Positions 7,829 to 16,836 are shown, counted from the stretch's first letter. The stretch: 64,000 nt of DNA from Bradyrhizobium sp. Ai1a-2 (GCF_000426245.1 NZ_AUEZ01000001.1:124001-188000), one strand, 5' to 3'. The notes: generated by a model from the letters alone, not told the origin. Program-made: numbers and translations.

Positions 7829-10028
7829 AGCCGACCTCGCGGTCGCGGAAGCGCCGCCTGTAGACGCCGACGAGCCGGTTAGCCCGGCTGTGCGGACGGA
7901 ACTTGAATGTCTGGCAAGGATCGCCGCCTATCACGGCGTCGATCTGCCGGTTGAACGCCTCAAGCACAGCTATGCCATTGACGGGACTGCTGTCTCGTCA
8001 ACTCGACTGCTGCGCATGGCGAAGGATGCGGGCCTCCGCGCAACGCGCACGCACATCGACTGGGGTGCGCTGTTTCGGTTGGGAGAGGCCTATCCGGCTC
8101 TGCTCCGGCTCTCGAACGGCAACTGGATCGTCGTTCTCGCGGCGGGGCAGGGAGCCGATGGCGCGGAAGCGGTTAGCGTGTTCGATCCGCTCGCCGAGCG
8201 CCGGGACGAGCCTCTGATCGTCGACAGGGATGCGTTCTGCGCCCGATGGAGCGGTGAGGCCATCCTGATCAAGCGCGAGCGCCTCGCGTCGGACCATCGG
8301 CCGACGTTCGGGCTGCGCTGGTTCATCCCCGAACTGGCCCGTCAGTGGCGCCTGTTCATCGACGTCGCGGTCGCCGCCATTATGCTCTATGCACTGGGGC
8401 TCGCGATACCGATCTTCTTCCAGCTCGTCATCGACAAGGTTCTGGTGCACGAGAGCTTCACCACGCTCTACGTGCTGGCGGCCGGTGCGACCGCCGCGCT
8501 GGCATTCGACGCGATATTTGGTTTTCTGCGACGCTATCTCTTGCTCTATGCGACCAACAAGGTCGACATCCGGGTGGCAACCAAGACGTTCGGTCATCTC
8601 CTCGGCCTGCCCGTGACCTTCTTCGAGCACATTTCGGCCGGCGTCCTGGTAAAGCATATGCAGCAGGCGGCGCGAATTCGCGAGTTCCTGACCGGCCGCC
8701 TGTTCCTGACCACGCTCGATGCGCTGTCGCTGTTCGTCTTCCTCCCGGTGCTGGCGCTCTACAGCCTCAAATTGACATGCATGGTGCTGGCGTTCACGGC
8801 AGCCAGCGGCCTGGTGGTCGCGCTGCTGATGGGACCGTTCCGGCGCCGTCTCTATAACCTCTACCAGGCGGAAGGTGCGCGTCAGGCTCTGTTGGTCGAG
8901 ACCGTGCACGGCATGCGTACGGTGAAGTCGCTGGCGATGGAGCCGCTGCAGAGCAGGGTCTGGGACGATCGCTGCGCACAGTCGGTGACGATGCGGTTCG
9001 GCGTCGAGAAGATCTCTGCCGCTGCGCAGTCAATCACCGGATTTCTTGAGAAAATGATGTCGCTCGGCATCATCGCGCTTGGTGCGCTCGACGTCTTCAG
9101 CGGTGAGATGACTATCGGCGCGCTGGTCGCCTTCAACATGCTGGCAGGCCGGGTATCGGGGCCGCTGGTCCAGTTGGTGACCATGGTTCACGAGTATCAG
9201 GAAGTCGCTCTGGCGGTGAAGATGCTCGGCGAGGTCATGAACCAGAAGCCCGAGCGCGACGGCAATCGCGAAGGGCTGCGGCCCGACTTCGCCGGCAAGA
9301 TCGAGTTCGAGAATGTCTCGTTCCGCTACGGATCGGAAGGCGCGCCGGCGCTGGACGACGTCTCGTTCTCCATTGCTCCGGGGGCGATATTCGGGATCGT
9401 CGGCCGAAGCGGCTCCGGCAAGACCACGCTAACGCGGCTCATTTCCGGGATGTATCCGGTGCAGCAGGGCCTGCTGCGCGTTGATGGATACGATTCGAGG
9501 GAGCTCGATCTGGCCCATCTGCGCCAAAATCTCGGGTTGGTCTTGCAGGACAATTTCCTGTTTCGTGGCACGGTTCGCGACAATATCGCCTGCGTGAAAC
9601 GCGATGCGACCTTTGCGGAGGTCGTCCGCGCGGCCCAGCTTGCGGGCGCCGATGAGTTCATCGAACGGCTCCCGCGCGGCTTCGACACCATGCTCGAGGA
9701 GGATGCCTCGAACCTGTCGGGAGGCCAGAAGCAGCGTCTCGCGATCGCCAGGGCGCTGATCGTCAACCCGCGCATCCTGATTTTGGACGAGGCAACGAGC
9801 GCGCTCGACTCCGAAAGCGAGATGATCATCCGTCGCAACCTGCGCCGTATCGCCGAGGGGCGGACCGTCATCATCGTCTCGCACCGGCTGTCGATGCTCT
9901 CGGACGCGAACCAGATCCTCGTGATCGACCGCGGCCGGATCGTCGACGTGGATCATCACGACCGGTTGCTGTCGAAGTGCATGATTTACCGGCATCTCTG
10001 GAACCAGCAGACGAAGCAGATCGCATGA
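7806..10028 (+). CDS. Type I secretion ABC exporter with inactive C39-like domain (set A)
   Basis: This 740-aa exporter is the inner-membrane motor of a type I secretion system. Residues about 28-160 form a C39-like domain (LECLARIAAYHG), but the catalytic Cys position is Thr-31, as expected for a HlyB-type substrate-docking domain that cannot cleave a leader. A six-helix membrane domain spans roughly 185-460. The ATPase domain has Walker A GRSGSGKTT near 530, signature LSGGQ near 637, Walker B ILILDEATSALD near 657 and the switch SHRLS. The stop overlaps the HlyD gene start (ATGA). No TolC gene is in the window, so the outer-membrane partner must be elsewhere. The substrate is unknown, and no RTX gene sits directly beside this set. 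Confidence 0.93.
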   Translation: MSQAISVEADLAVAEAPPVDADEPVSPAVRTELECLARIAAYHGVDLPVERLKHSYAIDGTAVSSTRLLRMAKDAGLRATRTHIDWGALFRLGEAYPALLRLSNGNWIVVLAAGQGADGAEAVSVFDPLAERRDEPLIVDRDAFCARWSGEAILIKRERLASDHRPTFGLRWFIPELARQWRLFIDVAVAAIMLYALGLAIPIFFQLVIDKVLVHESFTTLYVLAAGATAALAFDAIFGFLRRYLLLYATNKVDIRVATKTFGHLLGLPVTFFEHISAGVLVKHMQQAARIREFLTGRLFLTTLDALSLFVFLPVLALYSLKLTCMVLAFTAASGLVVALLMGPFRRRLYNLYQAEGARQALLVETVHGMRTVKSLAMEPLQSRVWDDRCAQSVTMRFGVEKISAAAQSITGFLEKMMSLGIIALGALDVFSGEMTIGALVAFNMLAGRVSGPLVQLVTMVHEYQEVALAVKMLGEVMNQKPERDGNREGLRPDFAGKIEFENVSFRYGSEGAPALDDVSFSIAPGAIFGIVGRSGSGKTTLTRLISGMYPVQQGLLRVDGYDSRELDLAHLRQNLGLVLQDNFLFRGTVRDNIACVKRDATFAEVVRAAQLAGADEFIERLPRGFDTMLEEDASNLSGGQKQRLAIARALIVNPRILILDEATSALDSESEMIIRRNLRRIAEGRTVIIVSHRLSMLSDANQILVIDRGRIVDVDHHDRLLSKCMIYRHLWNQQTKQIA

Positions 10029-11443
10029 CCAAGCCTGAGAAATCCCAGGGCGATGCAAACGCTCCGGTGCGGACGACCGAACGGCGGCGGCGCGGCCTGT
10101 TCAGGCCGACCAAGCACCGGCCGCCGGTGGTGACGGAGTTCCAGTCCGATGCGATCGAGGTCGAGAATCGGGCGCCGCCGCGCGTCGCCCGCGTGACGCT
10201 CTATTGCGCTCTGGCCTTGATACTCACCGCGATCGGCTGGGCGTCGGGGTCGCAGATCGACATGATCGTGACGGCGCAGGGCAAGCTGGTTACGACACGG
10301 CCCAATATTGTGGTCCAGCCGCTCGAGACCTCCGTCATCCGCGAGATACATGTGAAGCCGGGCGACCGGGTCAGTCGCGGCGACCTGCTGGCGACGCTCG
10401 ATCCGACATTCTCGCAGGCGGATCTCGACCAGTTGAGCAGCAAGGTTGGCGTGTTCAATGCCGCGATTGACCGTCTCAAGGCCGAATTGAATGGCGCGGA
10501 ATATCTCGTCAACGAATCCGCGAACGCCGACGAGGTCCTGCAGCGCAAGATGTTTCTGCAGCGCAAGGCGGCCTACGATGCTCAGATCGAGAACTACGAA
10601 GCGCAGATCGCATCCGCGCGCGCCAACCTGTCGACTGCGCAGAACGAAGAGACGGTGCTGCTTCAGCGGCTCGAGACGATGAAGTCAATCGAGGTCATGC
10701 GCGCGACGCTGATGGACAAGGAAGTCGGCTCGAAGCTGAATTTGCTGCTCTCGCGCGACGCTCGCCTCGACGTGGAAAGCAATCTGGCGCGCGTCCGCGG
10801 CAATATCGCCGATTATGCGCATCGCCTCGACAAAGCCCAGGCGGACGAGAAGGTCTACGCCGAGGATTTTCGCAAGACGGCCTATCAGGATCTCGTGGAG
10901 ACGCTGGCGAAGCGGGATAGCGCGGCCGAAGACCTCAAGAAGGCTGAGCTACGCCGGAAGCTGATCGTGCTGAAGGCGCCGGACGATGCGATCGTGCTCG
11001 ATATCGCCAACCGAACTGTCGGTTCGGTCGCACGTGAGGCCGAGCCGATGTTTGTACTTGTTCCACGCGATGTGCCGCTGCGGGCCGAGGTCAATGTCGA
11101 GGGCAAGGACGTCGGTCAGGTTTCGGTCGGCCAGTCCGTGCGGATCAAGTTCGATGCGTTTCCGTTCCAGAAATATGGGACAGCCAAAGGCGAGGTACGC
11201 GTCATCAGCCAGGACTCGTTCCCGCCGGATCCGAAAGCCGAAGGTGCGCACCGTCCGACCGCTCCCTATTATCGCGTATTGGTCGACCTGTCCGACACGC
11301 ACCTTCGGCTGCCGGAAGAGCGCGCTCAGTTTATCCCGGGCATGGCGGTGACGGCCGAGATGAAAGTCGGCCGGCGCAGCGTGATGTCCTATTTCCTCTA
11401 TCCGCTGCTTCGCGGCCTGGATGAATCGATCCGCGAACCCTAG
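10025..11443 (+). CDS. HlyD-family periplasmic adaptor of type I secretion set A
   Basis: This 472-aa membrane fusion protein links the ABC exporter to an outer-membrane TolC-type channel. A cytoplasmic N-terminal tail of about 60 residues is followed by one TM helix (TLYCALALILTAIGWASG). A split biotinyl-lipoyl domain comes next (VVQPLETSVIREIHVKPGDRV), then a long coiled-coil hairpin rich in Ala/Gln/Glu and a C-terminal beta domain ending with ITPG-like FIPGMAVTAEMKVG. The start is the ATG at 10025, which overlaps the ABC stop codon. The TAG stop lies inside a palindromic repeat element at 11442-11544. Confidence 0.92.
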   Translation: MTKPEKSQGDANAPVRTTERRRRGLFRPTKHRPPVVTEFQSDAIEVENRAPPRVARVTLYCALALILTAIGWASGSQIDMIVTAQGKLVTTRPNIVVQPLETSVIREIHVKPGDRVSRGDLLATLDPTFSQADLDQLSSKVGVFNAAIDRLKAELNGAEYLVNESANADEVLQRKMFLQRKAAYDAQIENYEAQIASARANLSTAQNEETVLLQRLETMKSIEVMRATLMDKEVGSKLNLLLSRDARLDVESNLARVRGNIADYAHRLDKAQADEKVYAEDFRKTAYQDLVETLAKRDSAAEDLKKAELRRKLIVLKAPDDAIVLDIANRTVGSVAREAEPMFVLVPRDVPLRAEVNVEGKDVGQVSVGQSVRIKFDAFPFQKYGTAKGEVRVISQDSFPPDPKAEGAHRPTAPYYRVLVDLSDTHLRLPEERAQFIPGMAVTAEMKVGRRSVMSYFLYPLLRGLDESIREP

Positions 11444-11544
11444 AGCATTTCGGTTCTGATTGAATCAGAACCGCGGCTCTCGATTCTTGCTTTACCGCGT
11501 TTTCTTCACGCGAACCGGCGTCCACTTTGCTCGAAAGCACTCTA
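11442..11544. repeat. Palindromic intergenic repeat element (Bradyrhizobium-type)
   Basis: The element runs from TAGAGCATTTCGG to CGAAAGCACTCTA, whose ends are imperfect inverted repeats. Inside are the palindrome CGGTTCTGATTGAATCAGAACCG and the string ACGCGTTTTCTTCACGCG-like CCGCGTTTTCTTCACGCG. From memory, highly similar units occur many times in Bradyrhizobium and Rhodopseudomonas intergenic DNA. The repeat supplies the TAG stop codon of the HlyD gene and could act as a 3'-end structure. Confidence 0.65.
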
Positions 11545-11647
11545 GGAACGGCCTGCTGCAGCAGAAGCCGTCGCCTCAAGTAGATCTTTCTTGAAGGGAT
11601 GGTTACAATCGGTCGGCGATGTGGCGCTAGCGGCCAGTGCAGGAACG

Positions 11648-11673
11648 AAAAAGGCCGGCCTCAGTGGGCCGGC
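11648..11673 (-). terminator. Intrinsic terminator overlapping the end of the acyl carrier protein gene
   Basis: On the minus strand GCCGGCC and GGCCGGC form a 7-bp all-GC stem around CACTGA, followed by CTTTTT. The last codons of the ACP gene make the 5' arm and its TGA stop lies in the loop. This ends the five-gene operon that comes from 16836. Confidence 0.8.
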
Positions 11674-11933
11674 AGCGGCGTTTTCGTCCTGACGAACTCT
11701 GCAAGGGAGCCGACGGTCTCAAAGATCTCACCGCTAAACTCGCTGCCGTCGACTTCGAAGCCGAACTCTTCCTCAAGCGCGGCGAGCAGTTGGACCACCG
11801 CAAAGGAATCGAGTTCGGGCATGCTGCCGAACAGAGGCGTCGAGGCGTTGAGCGTGCTGGCCCGATCTTCGATGCCGAGCGTTTTCACGATAGTGGCTTT
11901 GACGGTTTCAAACGTACGATCGTCGATATTCAT
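11661..11933 (-). CDS. Acyl carrier protein
   Basis: This 90-aa carrier protein holds an acyl or aminoacyl group as a phosphopantetheine thioester. Ser-43 in the motif ELDSFAVVQLL is the expected attachment site, followed by the typical acidic helix (ALEEEFGFEVD). Size and helical pattern fit the family. It is the last gene of the cassette, 21 bases after the PLP decarboxylase, and its stop codon sits in a terminator loop. Context says it serves the neighbouring ligase, decarboxylase and acetyltransferase-like protein rather than fatty acid synthesis. What is loaded on it is unknown. Confidence 0.92.
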   Translation of the reverse strand: MNIDDRTFETVKATIVKTLGIEDRASTLNASTPLFGSMPELDSFAVVQLLAALEEEFGFEVDGSEFSGEIFETVGSLAEFVRTKTPLPAH

Positions 11934-11954
11934 TTTATCTCCAATTGCTCGAGT

Positions 11955-13178
11955 CTATACGAGGACCTCAACCGGCGGCGGGTGTCCCAGGAAAGCAGTG
12001 GGGCTGGCGGTGAGTCCGTAGGCGCCAGCCTGAAACAGCACGATCAGATCTCCGATTTCGGCTCGCGGCAAGCTGACATTGTCCCCCAGCAGGTCCAGGG
12101 GCGTGCACAGGCAGCCGACGACGTTCACGACCTCGTCGGCCCCTTCGCCAAGGCGGTTGCCGACCGCGATCGGATAGTTTCGCCGGATCACCTGTCCGAA
12201 ATTGCCGGAAGCGGCGAGTTGGTGGTGCAATCCGCCGTCGACCACCAGATAGTGGCGTCCCCGCGACTCCTTGCGATCGACGACGCGGGTGACGTAGACG
12301 CCGCACTCGCCAACAATGTAGCGGCCGAGCTCGATCACCACGCGTGCCTCAGGCAAGTTCGGCTCGATAGCGGTCTCGATCAACTCCGTGAGGTTGGCGG
12401 CGATAGCGGAGAGTTCGAGCGGCTGATCCTTGTCGAAATAGGGAATGCCGAACCCGCCGCCGAGATTCACGTAGCGGATTGGCGGAGAGTTGCGGGCGAG
12501 CCCCAGAATGAGATCCACGGTCCGGCGCTGGGCCAAGCAAATGAGGTCCGCGCTCAGGTTCTGGGATCCGGCGAAGACATGGAATCCGAGAAACTCGACA
12601 TCGGCGGCCGCGAGGTCGGCGAGCAGGGACGGGACCTTCTCTGCGTCGACGCCAAACTGCTGCGGCCCGCCGCCCATGCGCATACCTGCGCCTTTGACCT
12701 CAAAGTCCGGGTTCACCCGGACGGCGACCCGTGGGCGCAGCCCCAGTCGGTTGCCGGCCTGGATGACTCGCGCAACCTCGGTGGCCGACTCGATTTCAAT
12801 GGTCACCCCTGAGGCAACGGCCTGCGTGATGCTTGCCTCGTTCTTGCCGGGGCCGGCAAAGCTCACATTGGCTGGGCGCATTGGCGTGTCCAGAGCCGTG
12901 CGCATCTCGCCCGCCGACGCGACGTCGAAGGCGTCCACCAGCGTCGCAAGGTGTTGCACCACCGCCGGCATCGGATTGGCTTTGATCGCGTAGCTCAACT
13001 TGATGCCCCGCGGCAGGGTCGATCTGAGCAGCTTGACCCGGTCGGTGAGCAACGCGCGGTCATAGGCGAAGAACGGCGTGGAGCCGACCCGGTCGGCCAG
13101 CCGCTGGAGCGGGATGCCGCCGACGGCGAGCTGACCATCGATCTGGCCAAACGCGGCTATGGTTGGTCGCAAGGCCAA
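11955..13178 (-). CDS. PLP-dependent decarboxylase, exosortase-A-associated type (fold type III)
   Basis: This 407-aa enzyme belongs to the ornithine/diaminopimelate decarboxylase superfamily, in the subgroup usually found beside exosortase A. PLP should bind Lys-66 in YAIKANP. A phosphate-binding loop GGGFGIPYF and a C-terminal active-site Cys region (GCLCTPLDLL) are present. The family removes the alpha-carboxyl of amino acids. In butirosin synthesis a relative (BtrK) acts on an ACP-bound amino acid, a good model given the ACP and ligase next door. The gene overlaps the ligase by 22 bases. Free diaminopimelate or ornithine decarboxylation cannot be excluded but is less likely from context. 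Confidence 0.88.
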   Translation of the reverse strand: MALRPTIAAFGQIDGQLAVGGIPLQRLADRVGSTPFFAYDRALLTDRVKLLRSTLPRGIKLSYAIKANPMPAVVQHLATLVDAFDVASAGEMRTALDTPMRPANVSFAGPGKNEASITQAVASGVTIEIESATEVARVIQAGNRLGLRPRVAVRVNPDFEVKGAGMRMGGGPQQFGVDAEKVPSLLADLAAADVEFLGFHVFAGSQNLSADLICLAQRRTVDLILGLARNSPPIRYVNLGGGFGIPYFDKDQPLELSAIAANLTELIETAIEPNLPEARVVIELGRYIVGECGVYVTRVVDRKESRGRHYLVVDGGLHHQLAASGNFGQVIRRNYPIAVGNRLGEGADEVVNVVGCLCTPLDLLGDNVSLPRAEIGDLIVLFQAGAYGLTASPTAFLGHPPPVEVLV

Positions 13179-14785
13179 GAGGCGAACTCCTTCCTCAGCA
13201 TAGCGCGGTCGAACTTGCCGTTTGGCGACCGCGGGATTTCATCTCGAATGATGACCGCCGACGGCACCATGTAGAGCGGCAATCTGCGCTTCATCGCGGC
13301 GATAATGGCGGTCGTATGGTCGGCGCCATTCATTCCGGCCGGGCTCGCGACAAGCAGGATGCGCTGACCGAGATTGCCATCTTCCACCCCAAGCGCCACT
13401 GCATCTCGAACCAGCCCGGTCGCGTAGGCCTCATCCTCGATTTCGGTCGGGCTTATTCTGTAGCCCGAGGTCTTGATCATCTCGTCCTTGCGTCCGACGA
13501 AGTACAGGAAGCCTTCCTCGTCAGTCACCACGGCATCGCCGGACCAGACTGCAATCTCGGGCGTTCGCCATGAGGCGTCCCGTCCCGGCGCCGGCCGGAA
13601 TCGCGCTGCCGTACGCTCCGCGTCGTTCCAGTAGCCCATCGCAACCAATGCGCCGCGGTGGACCAATTCGCCTTCCTCGCCTGGATTGCACCTGGTGCCG
13701 TCGGGCCGGACCACGAGGATCTCGGCATTCGGAATCGCCTTGCCGATGGAACCAGGCCGGCGGTCGATTTCGGCGGGATCGAGATAGGTGGAGCGGAATG
13801 CTTCGGTCAGGCCGTACATGAGATACGGCTTGGCCTGCGGGAAATGGGCTCGCAGCTTGTCAAGGATCGGCTTGGGCATCTTCCCGCCGGTGTTGGCGAA
13901 GTATCGCAACGAGCGTGCCGCCTCAGGGGACCACGTCTGCTCGGCGATCTGGATCCACAGTGGCGGCACGCAGGTCAGCCCGGTGACTCCATGCCGGGCG
14001 CAGAGCTGCACGACGTCGCCGGGCAGAAGGTAGTTCATGAGCACCACATGCGCGCCGACGCTGAAGGCGGTGGTGAGTTGGCTGAAGCCGGCGTCGAAAC
14101 TCAGCGGCAGAGCGGCCAGGATCACGTCGTCAGCCGTGTTTGCCAGATATTGGCTCACACTCTCCGCGCCAACGATCAGGTTTCGGTGACTAAGCACAAC
14201 GCCTTTGGGTTTGCCGGTGCTGCCCGATGTGTAGAGGATCGCAGCCATGTCGAGATCGATGGCGGCGCCTCGGATCGGGGCGCGATCTCCGGGTTCAGAC
14301 GGCCAGCGGTGGATCGCGGCGTCCGTCTTCCGCGACGCAGGCTCCGATCCGGCGTCAACCAGCAGGATGTGCTCGACACTGGGGCAGGCACCAAGGACGT
14401 CGCCAAGCAACTCCAGTCGTTCCGACGAGGTGACCAGCACGCGCGCTTCGCAGTCGGTGAGGATGTGTGCAACCTGGTGACCCCGCAGCAGGGGATTGAT
14501 CGGCACGAAGGTTGCGCCGGCTGCGGACGTGCCGAAGATCGCCGCGACTGTCTCGATGCGCTTTTCCAGAAACACCGCGACGCGCTGCTCTCGCTCAAGA
14601 CCGAGGCTGGCGAGCTTCCCAGCCACCACGCAAACCTGCCGCCACAACTCGGCATAGCTCAACGTCGTGTTCTTGTAGGTCAGCGCCCGCGCCTCCGGAT
14701 GCGAGGCGGCGCGATGCTGGAGCAGGTGGTGCAAGCTCGTCCTTGTCATCGTCTGGCCCATCTCCAACCTGTCTGCCCCTTTCAC
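13157..14785 (-). CDS. AMP-forming acyl/aminoacyl-CoA (or -ACP) ligase
   Basis: This 542-aa adenylating enzyme would activate a carboxylic or amino acid with ATP and pass it to CoA or to the ACP of the cassette. Visible motifs of the ANL superfamily are the P-loop YTSGSTGKPKG, the A5 motif YGLTEAF, the A7 motif GDAVVTDEEGFLYFVGRKDEMIKTSGYR (read as separate pieces: GDAV, GRKDEMIK) and a late lysine in PNGKFDR. It resembles the exosortase-A-associated ligase group. The frame opens with GTG at 14785, whose GTGA overlaps the stop of the upstream gene. ATG codons at 14761 and 14749 are alternatives, the latter with GGAG upstream. Confidence 0.88.
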   Translation of the reverse strand: MKGADRLEMGQTMTRTSLHHLLQHRAASHPEARALTYKNTTLSYAELWRQVCVVAGKLASLGLEREQRVAVFLEKRIETVAAIFGTSAAGATFVPINPLLRGHQVAHILTDCEARVLVTSSERLELLGDVLGACPSVEHILLVDAGSEPASRKTDAAIHRWPSEPGDRAPIRGAAIDLDMAAILYTSGSTGKPKGVVLSHRNLIVGAESVSQYLANTADDVILAALPLSFDAGFSQLTTAFSVGAHVVLMNYLLPGDVVQLCARHGVTGLTCVPPLWIQIAEQTWSPEAARSLRYFANTGGKMPKPILDKLRAHFPQAKPYLMYGLTEAFRSTYLDPAEIDRRPGSIGKAIPNAEILVVRPDGTRCNPGEEGELVHRGALVAMGYWNDAERTAARFRPAPGRDASWRTPEIAVWSGDAVVTDEEGFLYFVGRKDEMIKTSGYRISPTEIEDEAYATGLVRDAVALGVEDGNLGQRILLVASPAGMNGADHTTAIIAAMKRRLPLYMVPSAVIIRDEIPRSPNGKFDRAMLRKEFASWPCDQP

Positions 14786-15744
14786 CAGGCTACGCAGGTA
14801 AGTTCACTGTAGAGGTCGTCGATCTGATCGGGGCGCAAGGTCGTGCTCCGATACATCTTCGGTCTCGGCGATTTCAGCATGATCGACCGCTTCGGGCGGT
14901 CGCCCACCACGCGCAGCTCTGCCAGTGTCGCCGGAATTCCATGGCGAAGCAGCAGATGACGGAAGACGTGCTTGGCAGCCTTATGGAACAGCTTCCGGTT
15001 TCCGACGTACAAAATCGAGGCAAACAGCGGAAGGTTCTTCCGTCGGGCCCTGCGGAATATGACGTAACAGCTCGCGTCGCCTTCAACGGCCACAATATGG
15101 TGCGCCGCCGCCGTCCGCGCGTGATCGCGATAGATCTCCAGGTCGCGACCGCGCAAGGTACGCTCGATTTCCTGCGGCTCGGAGATAATGCGCACGCGCG
15201 ATGACAAGAGCGGCCAGGGTAGATTTGGGACGAGGGCGGTCGCCACGTCCAGGTGGGAGAACTTTAGCCGGACATTGAGCGGTATCACGTTTCCGCTCGG
15301 TGAGAGATCGGTGAAGTGGTAACCCTTCTGGGAAAGTAATGCGTTGAGCAACAAGACGCTGCGCGCACGGTATTCGTCAAGCACGCACCAGGCGGCCAGA
15401 TTGCAGAAGCGCTCCGTTTGGCCATCTATCTTCCGCTCGGAATAGAACGCCAAGTAAACGCCGACGATCCGTTCGCCTGCCTGCAGCAGGAAACCGTGGT
15501 TCGGCTGGCTGCAGACCCATGGCGGAGTGATTGCGGCCTCCCACTCGGCGCTTGCGATGCGGGTATTCAGTTCAGCGTGCAGAAACCGCGCCACCGCGGG
15601 CACATCTGCGGAGGTGATGGGATGAAGCTCTACCGCGCCCGCCAGCTTGTTCAACGTCAACCTATTCAGCGGATGCGGCACTTTGGAACGGTGCTGCAGC
15701 GTGGCAGGGTGTTGAACGATTGCGGAGCGTACGTTTGAAAACAT
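14782..15744 (-). CDS. GNAT/FemAB-like acyltransferase candidate
   Basis: This 320-aa soluble protein has a GNAT-like look: LHPITSADVPAVARFLHAEL at the start, then a beta-strand region (GERIVGVYLAFYSER), VLDEYRARSVLLLNALL and KGYHFTDLSPSGNVIPLNVRLKF, where acetyltransferases bind the acyl-pantetheine. A second half (res ~190-300) looks like a repeat of the same fold, as in FemAB-type proteins. In its operon it could move the ACP-bound group onto a sugar amine made by the neighbouring deacetylase; this is inference. Its stop overlaps the ligase start. The family call is from pattern only and the acceptor is unknown. Confidence 0.65.
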   Translation of the reverse strand: MFSNVRSAIVQHPATLQHRSKVPHPLNRLTLNKLAGAVELHPITSADVPAVARFLHAELNTRIASAEWEAAITPPWVCSQPNHGFLLQAGERIVGVYLAFYSERKIDGQTERFCNLAAWCVLDEYRARSVLLLNALLSQKGYHFTDLSPSGNVIPLNVRLKFSHLDVATALVPNLPWPLLSSRVRIISEPQEIERTLRGRDLEIYRDHARTAAAHHIVAVEGDASCYVIFRRARRKNLPLFASILYVGNRKLFHKAAKHVFRHLLLRHGIPATLAELRVVGDRPKRSIMLKSPRPKMYRSTTLRPDQIDDLYSELTCVAW

Positions 15745-15786
15745 GGGGTGAACGGGCGCTGGTCGTCGACGAACGGATCGGTGGCT

Positions 15787-16836
15787 TCATGACTGCTTTG
15801 GCTGCTTGTAAGACGCTAATTGCCCGGGCGATAATTTTTGATCCGCCGGAAATGATTTGTAGTTTCTCAGCTTCCTCTTCAGTGAGGAGACGAATGGCGC
15901 CCAGGCATAAGCGCCGTTGTATTTGAGGAAAAATTCAAGACGCCCATCGAATGGATCAACCTTCACGCGGCCCCTGACCAGGCCAGAGCCCGTCGTGTCG
16001 ACAGGGGTGGGTGTGGTGCTGAAGACGGCTTCATAGCCGGCCATTCGGCAGAGTTCGATTGTCGAGGAATCGTGGTCGCCATATGGAAGCGCGAATAGGC
16101 GAATTTCTTGTGTCGTCAGACCTTCAAGATCGAGGCGCGAGCCCTCGATCTCGTCCCGAGCGTCGCTGGGCGCGAGACGCGAGAGGCGAGGGTGCGTGCG
16201 GGAATGCGCCCCCACCGTGATAAGCGCGGACGGCAGCCTCGCGATCTGCTCGGCCGACATCACTATCTCGATAGAGTCGGGGCTGCCGGCTTTCATCGAC
16301 CAGGTCGGCGGCCCCCCCAATGTCCGGGTTGGGACGAAGATCGTCGAGTGAAAGCCGCGGGCGGTAAGCGCGGGCAAGGCATTCTTGGCGACACTGACAT
16401 ACGCGTCGTCAAACGTAATCGCGACGTTGGGCCTGCCGGGAGGCAAGCTTCCACGGTGCGATGCCGGCACGACCCGGGCTTTTCGTCGGATCGACTCCAA
16501 CTGGCGCACGAAATTCGATCGATATGCGTCGGGTACGCCATGATAGTAGAGGATGACCAGCCTGGGGGCGGGCGAACCCCCTGCCAGTCGCAGTGCCGAT
16601 CGCAACAGTCCTCGCCCGAGATAATAGAGCAGGCTGATGGTCAGCTTGACTGTGCGCTTGGCGGTTGACCCGACCGAGATTTCACCCCCGACTTGTGGCG
16701 GTTTCCGACGGGACACAGCGGGTGGCGCTTCAACGTGCGCCGATCGCGACCTCTCAGCAAAACCGATACCTCGGCCGCGCAGCACGATCGGGCCGGTCCA
16801 GCCGCCTGGCAGAAAGCTCGTCAACACGCCGGTCAC
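15787..16836 (-). CDS. Polysaccharide deacetylase (NodB-homology, CE4)
   Basis: This 349-aa protein carries a NodB homology domain that would remove N- or O-acetyl groups from a polysaccharide or lipid-linked sugar. Motif 1 is TFDD (after NVAI), motif 2 is HSRTHP with the metal-binding histidines, and a later FALPYGDHD matches motif 3. It lacks an obvious signal peptide, but a hydrophobic stretch (LTISLLYYLGRGLL) near residue 67 may anchor it. The frame begins at GTG 16836 with a weak ribosome site, so a later start is possible. It heads the five-gene operon with the acetyltransferase-like, ligase, decarboxylase and ACP genes, and diverges from the GT operon at 17205. Confidence 0.85.
   Translation of the reverse strand: MTGVLTSFLPGGWTGPIVLRGRGIGFAERSRSAHVEAPPAVSRRKPPQVGGEISVGSTAKRTVKLTISLLYYLGRGLLRSALRLAGGSPAPRLVILYYHGVPDAYRSNFVRQLESIRRKARVVPASHRGSLPPGRPNVAITFDDAYVSVAKNALPALTARGFHSTIFVPTRTLGGPPTWSMKAGSPDSIEIVMSAEQIARLPSALITVGAHSRTHPRLSRLAPSDARDEIEGSRLDLEGLTTQEIRLFALPYGDHDSSTIELCRMAGYEAVFSTTPTPVDTTGSGLVRGRVKVDPFDGRLEFFLKYNGAYAWAPFVSSLKRKLRNYKSFPADQKLSPGQLASYKQPKQS

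Noticed and set aside
11648..16836. A full exosortase A/PEP-CTERM system
   Set aside because: No exosortase membrane protein and no PEP-CTERM tail is encoded in the window; only the associated enzymes are present.
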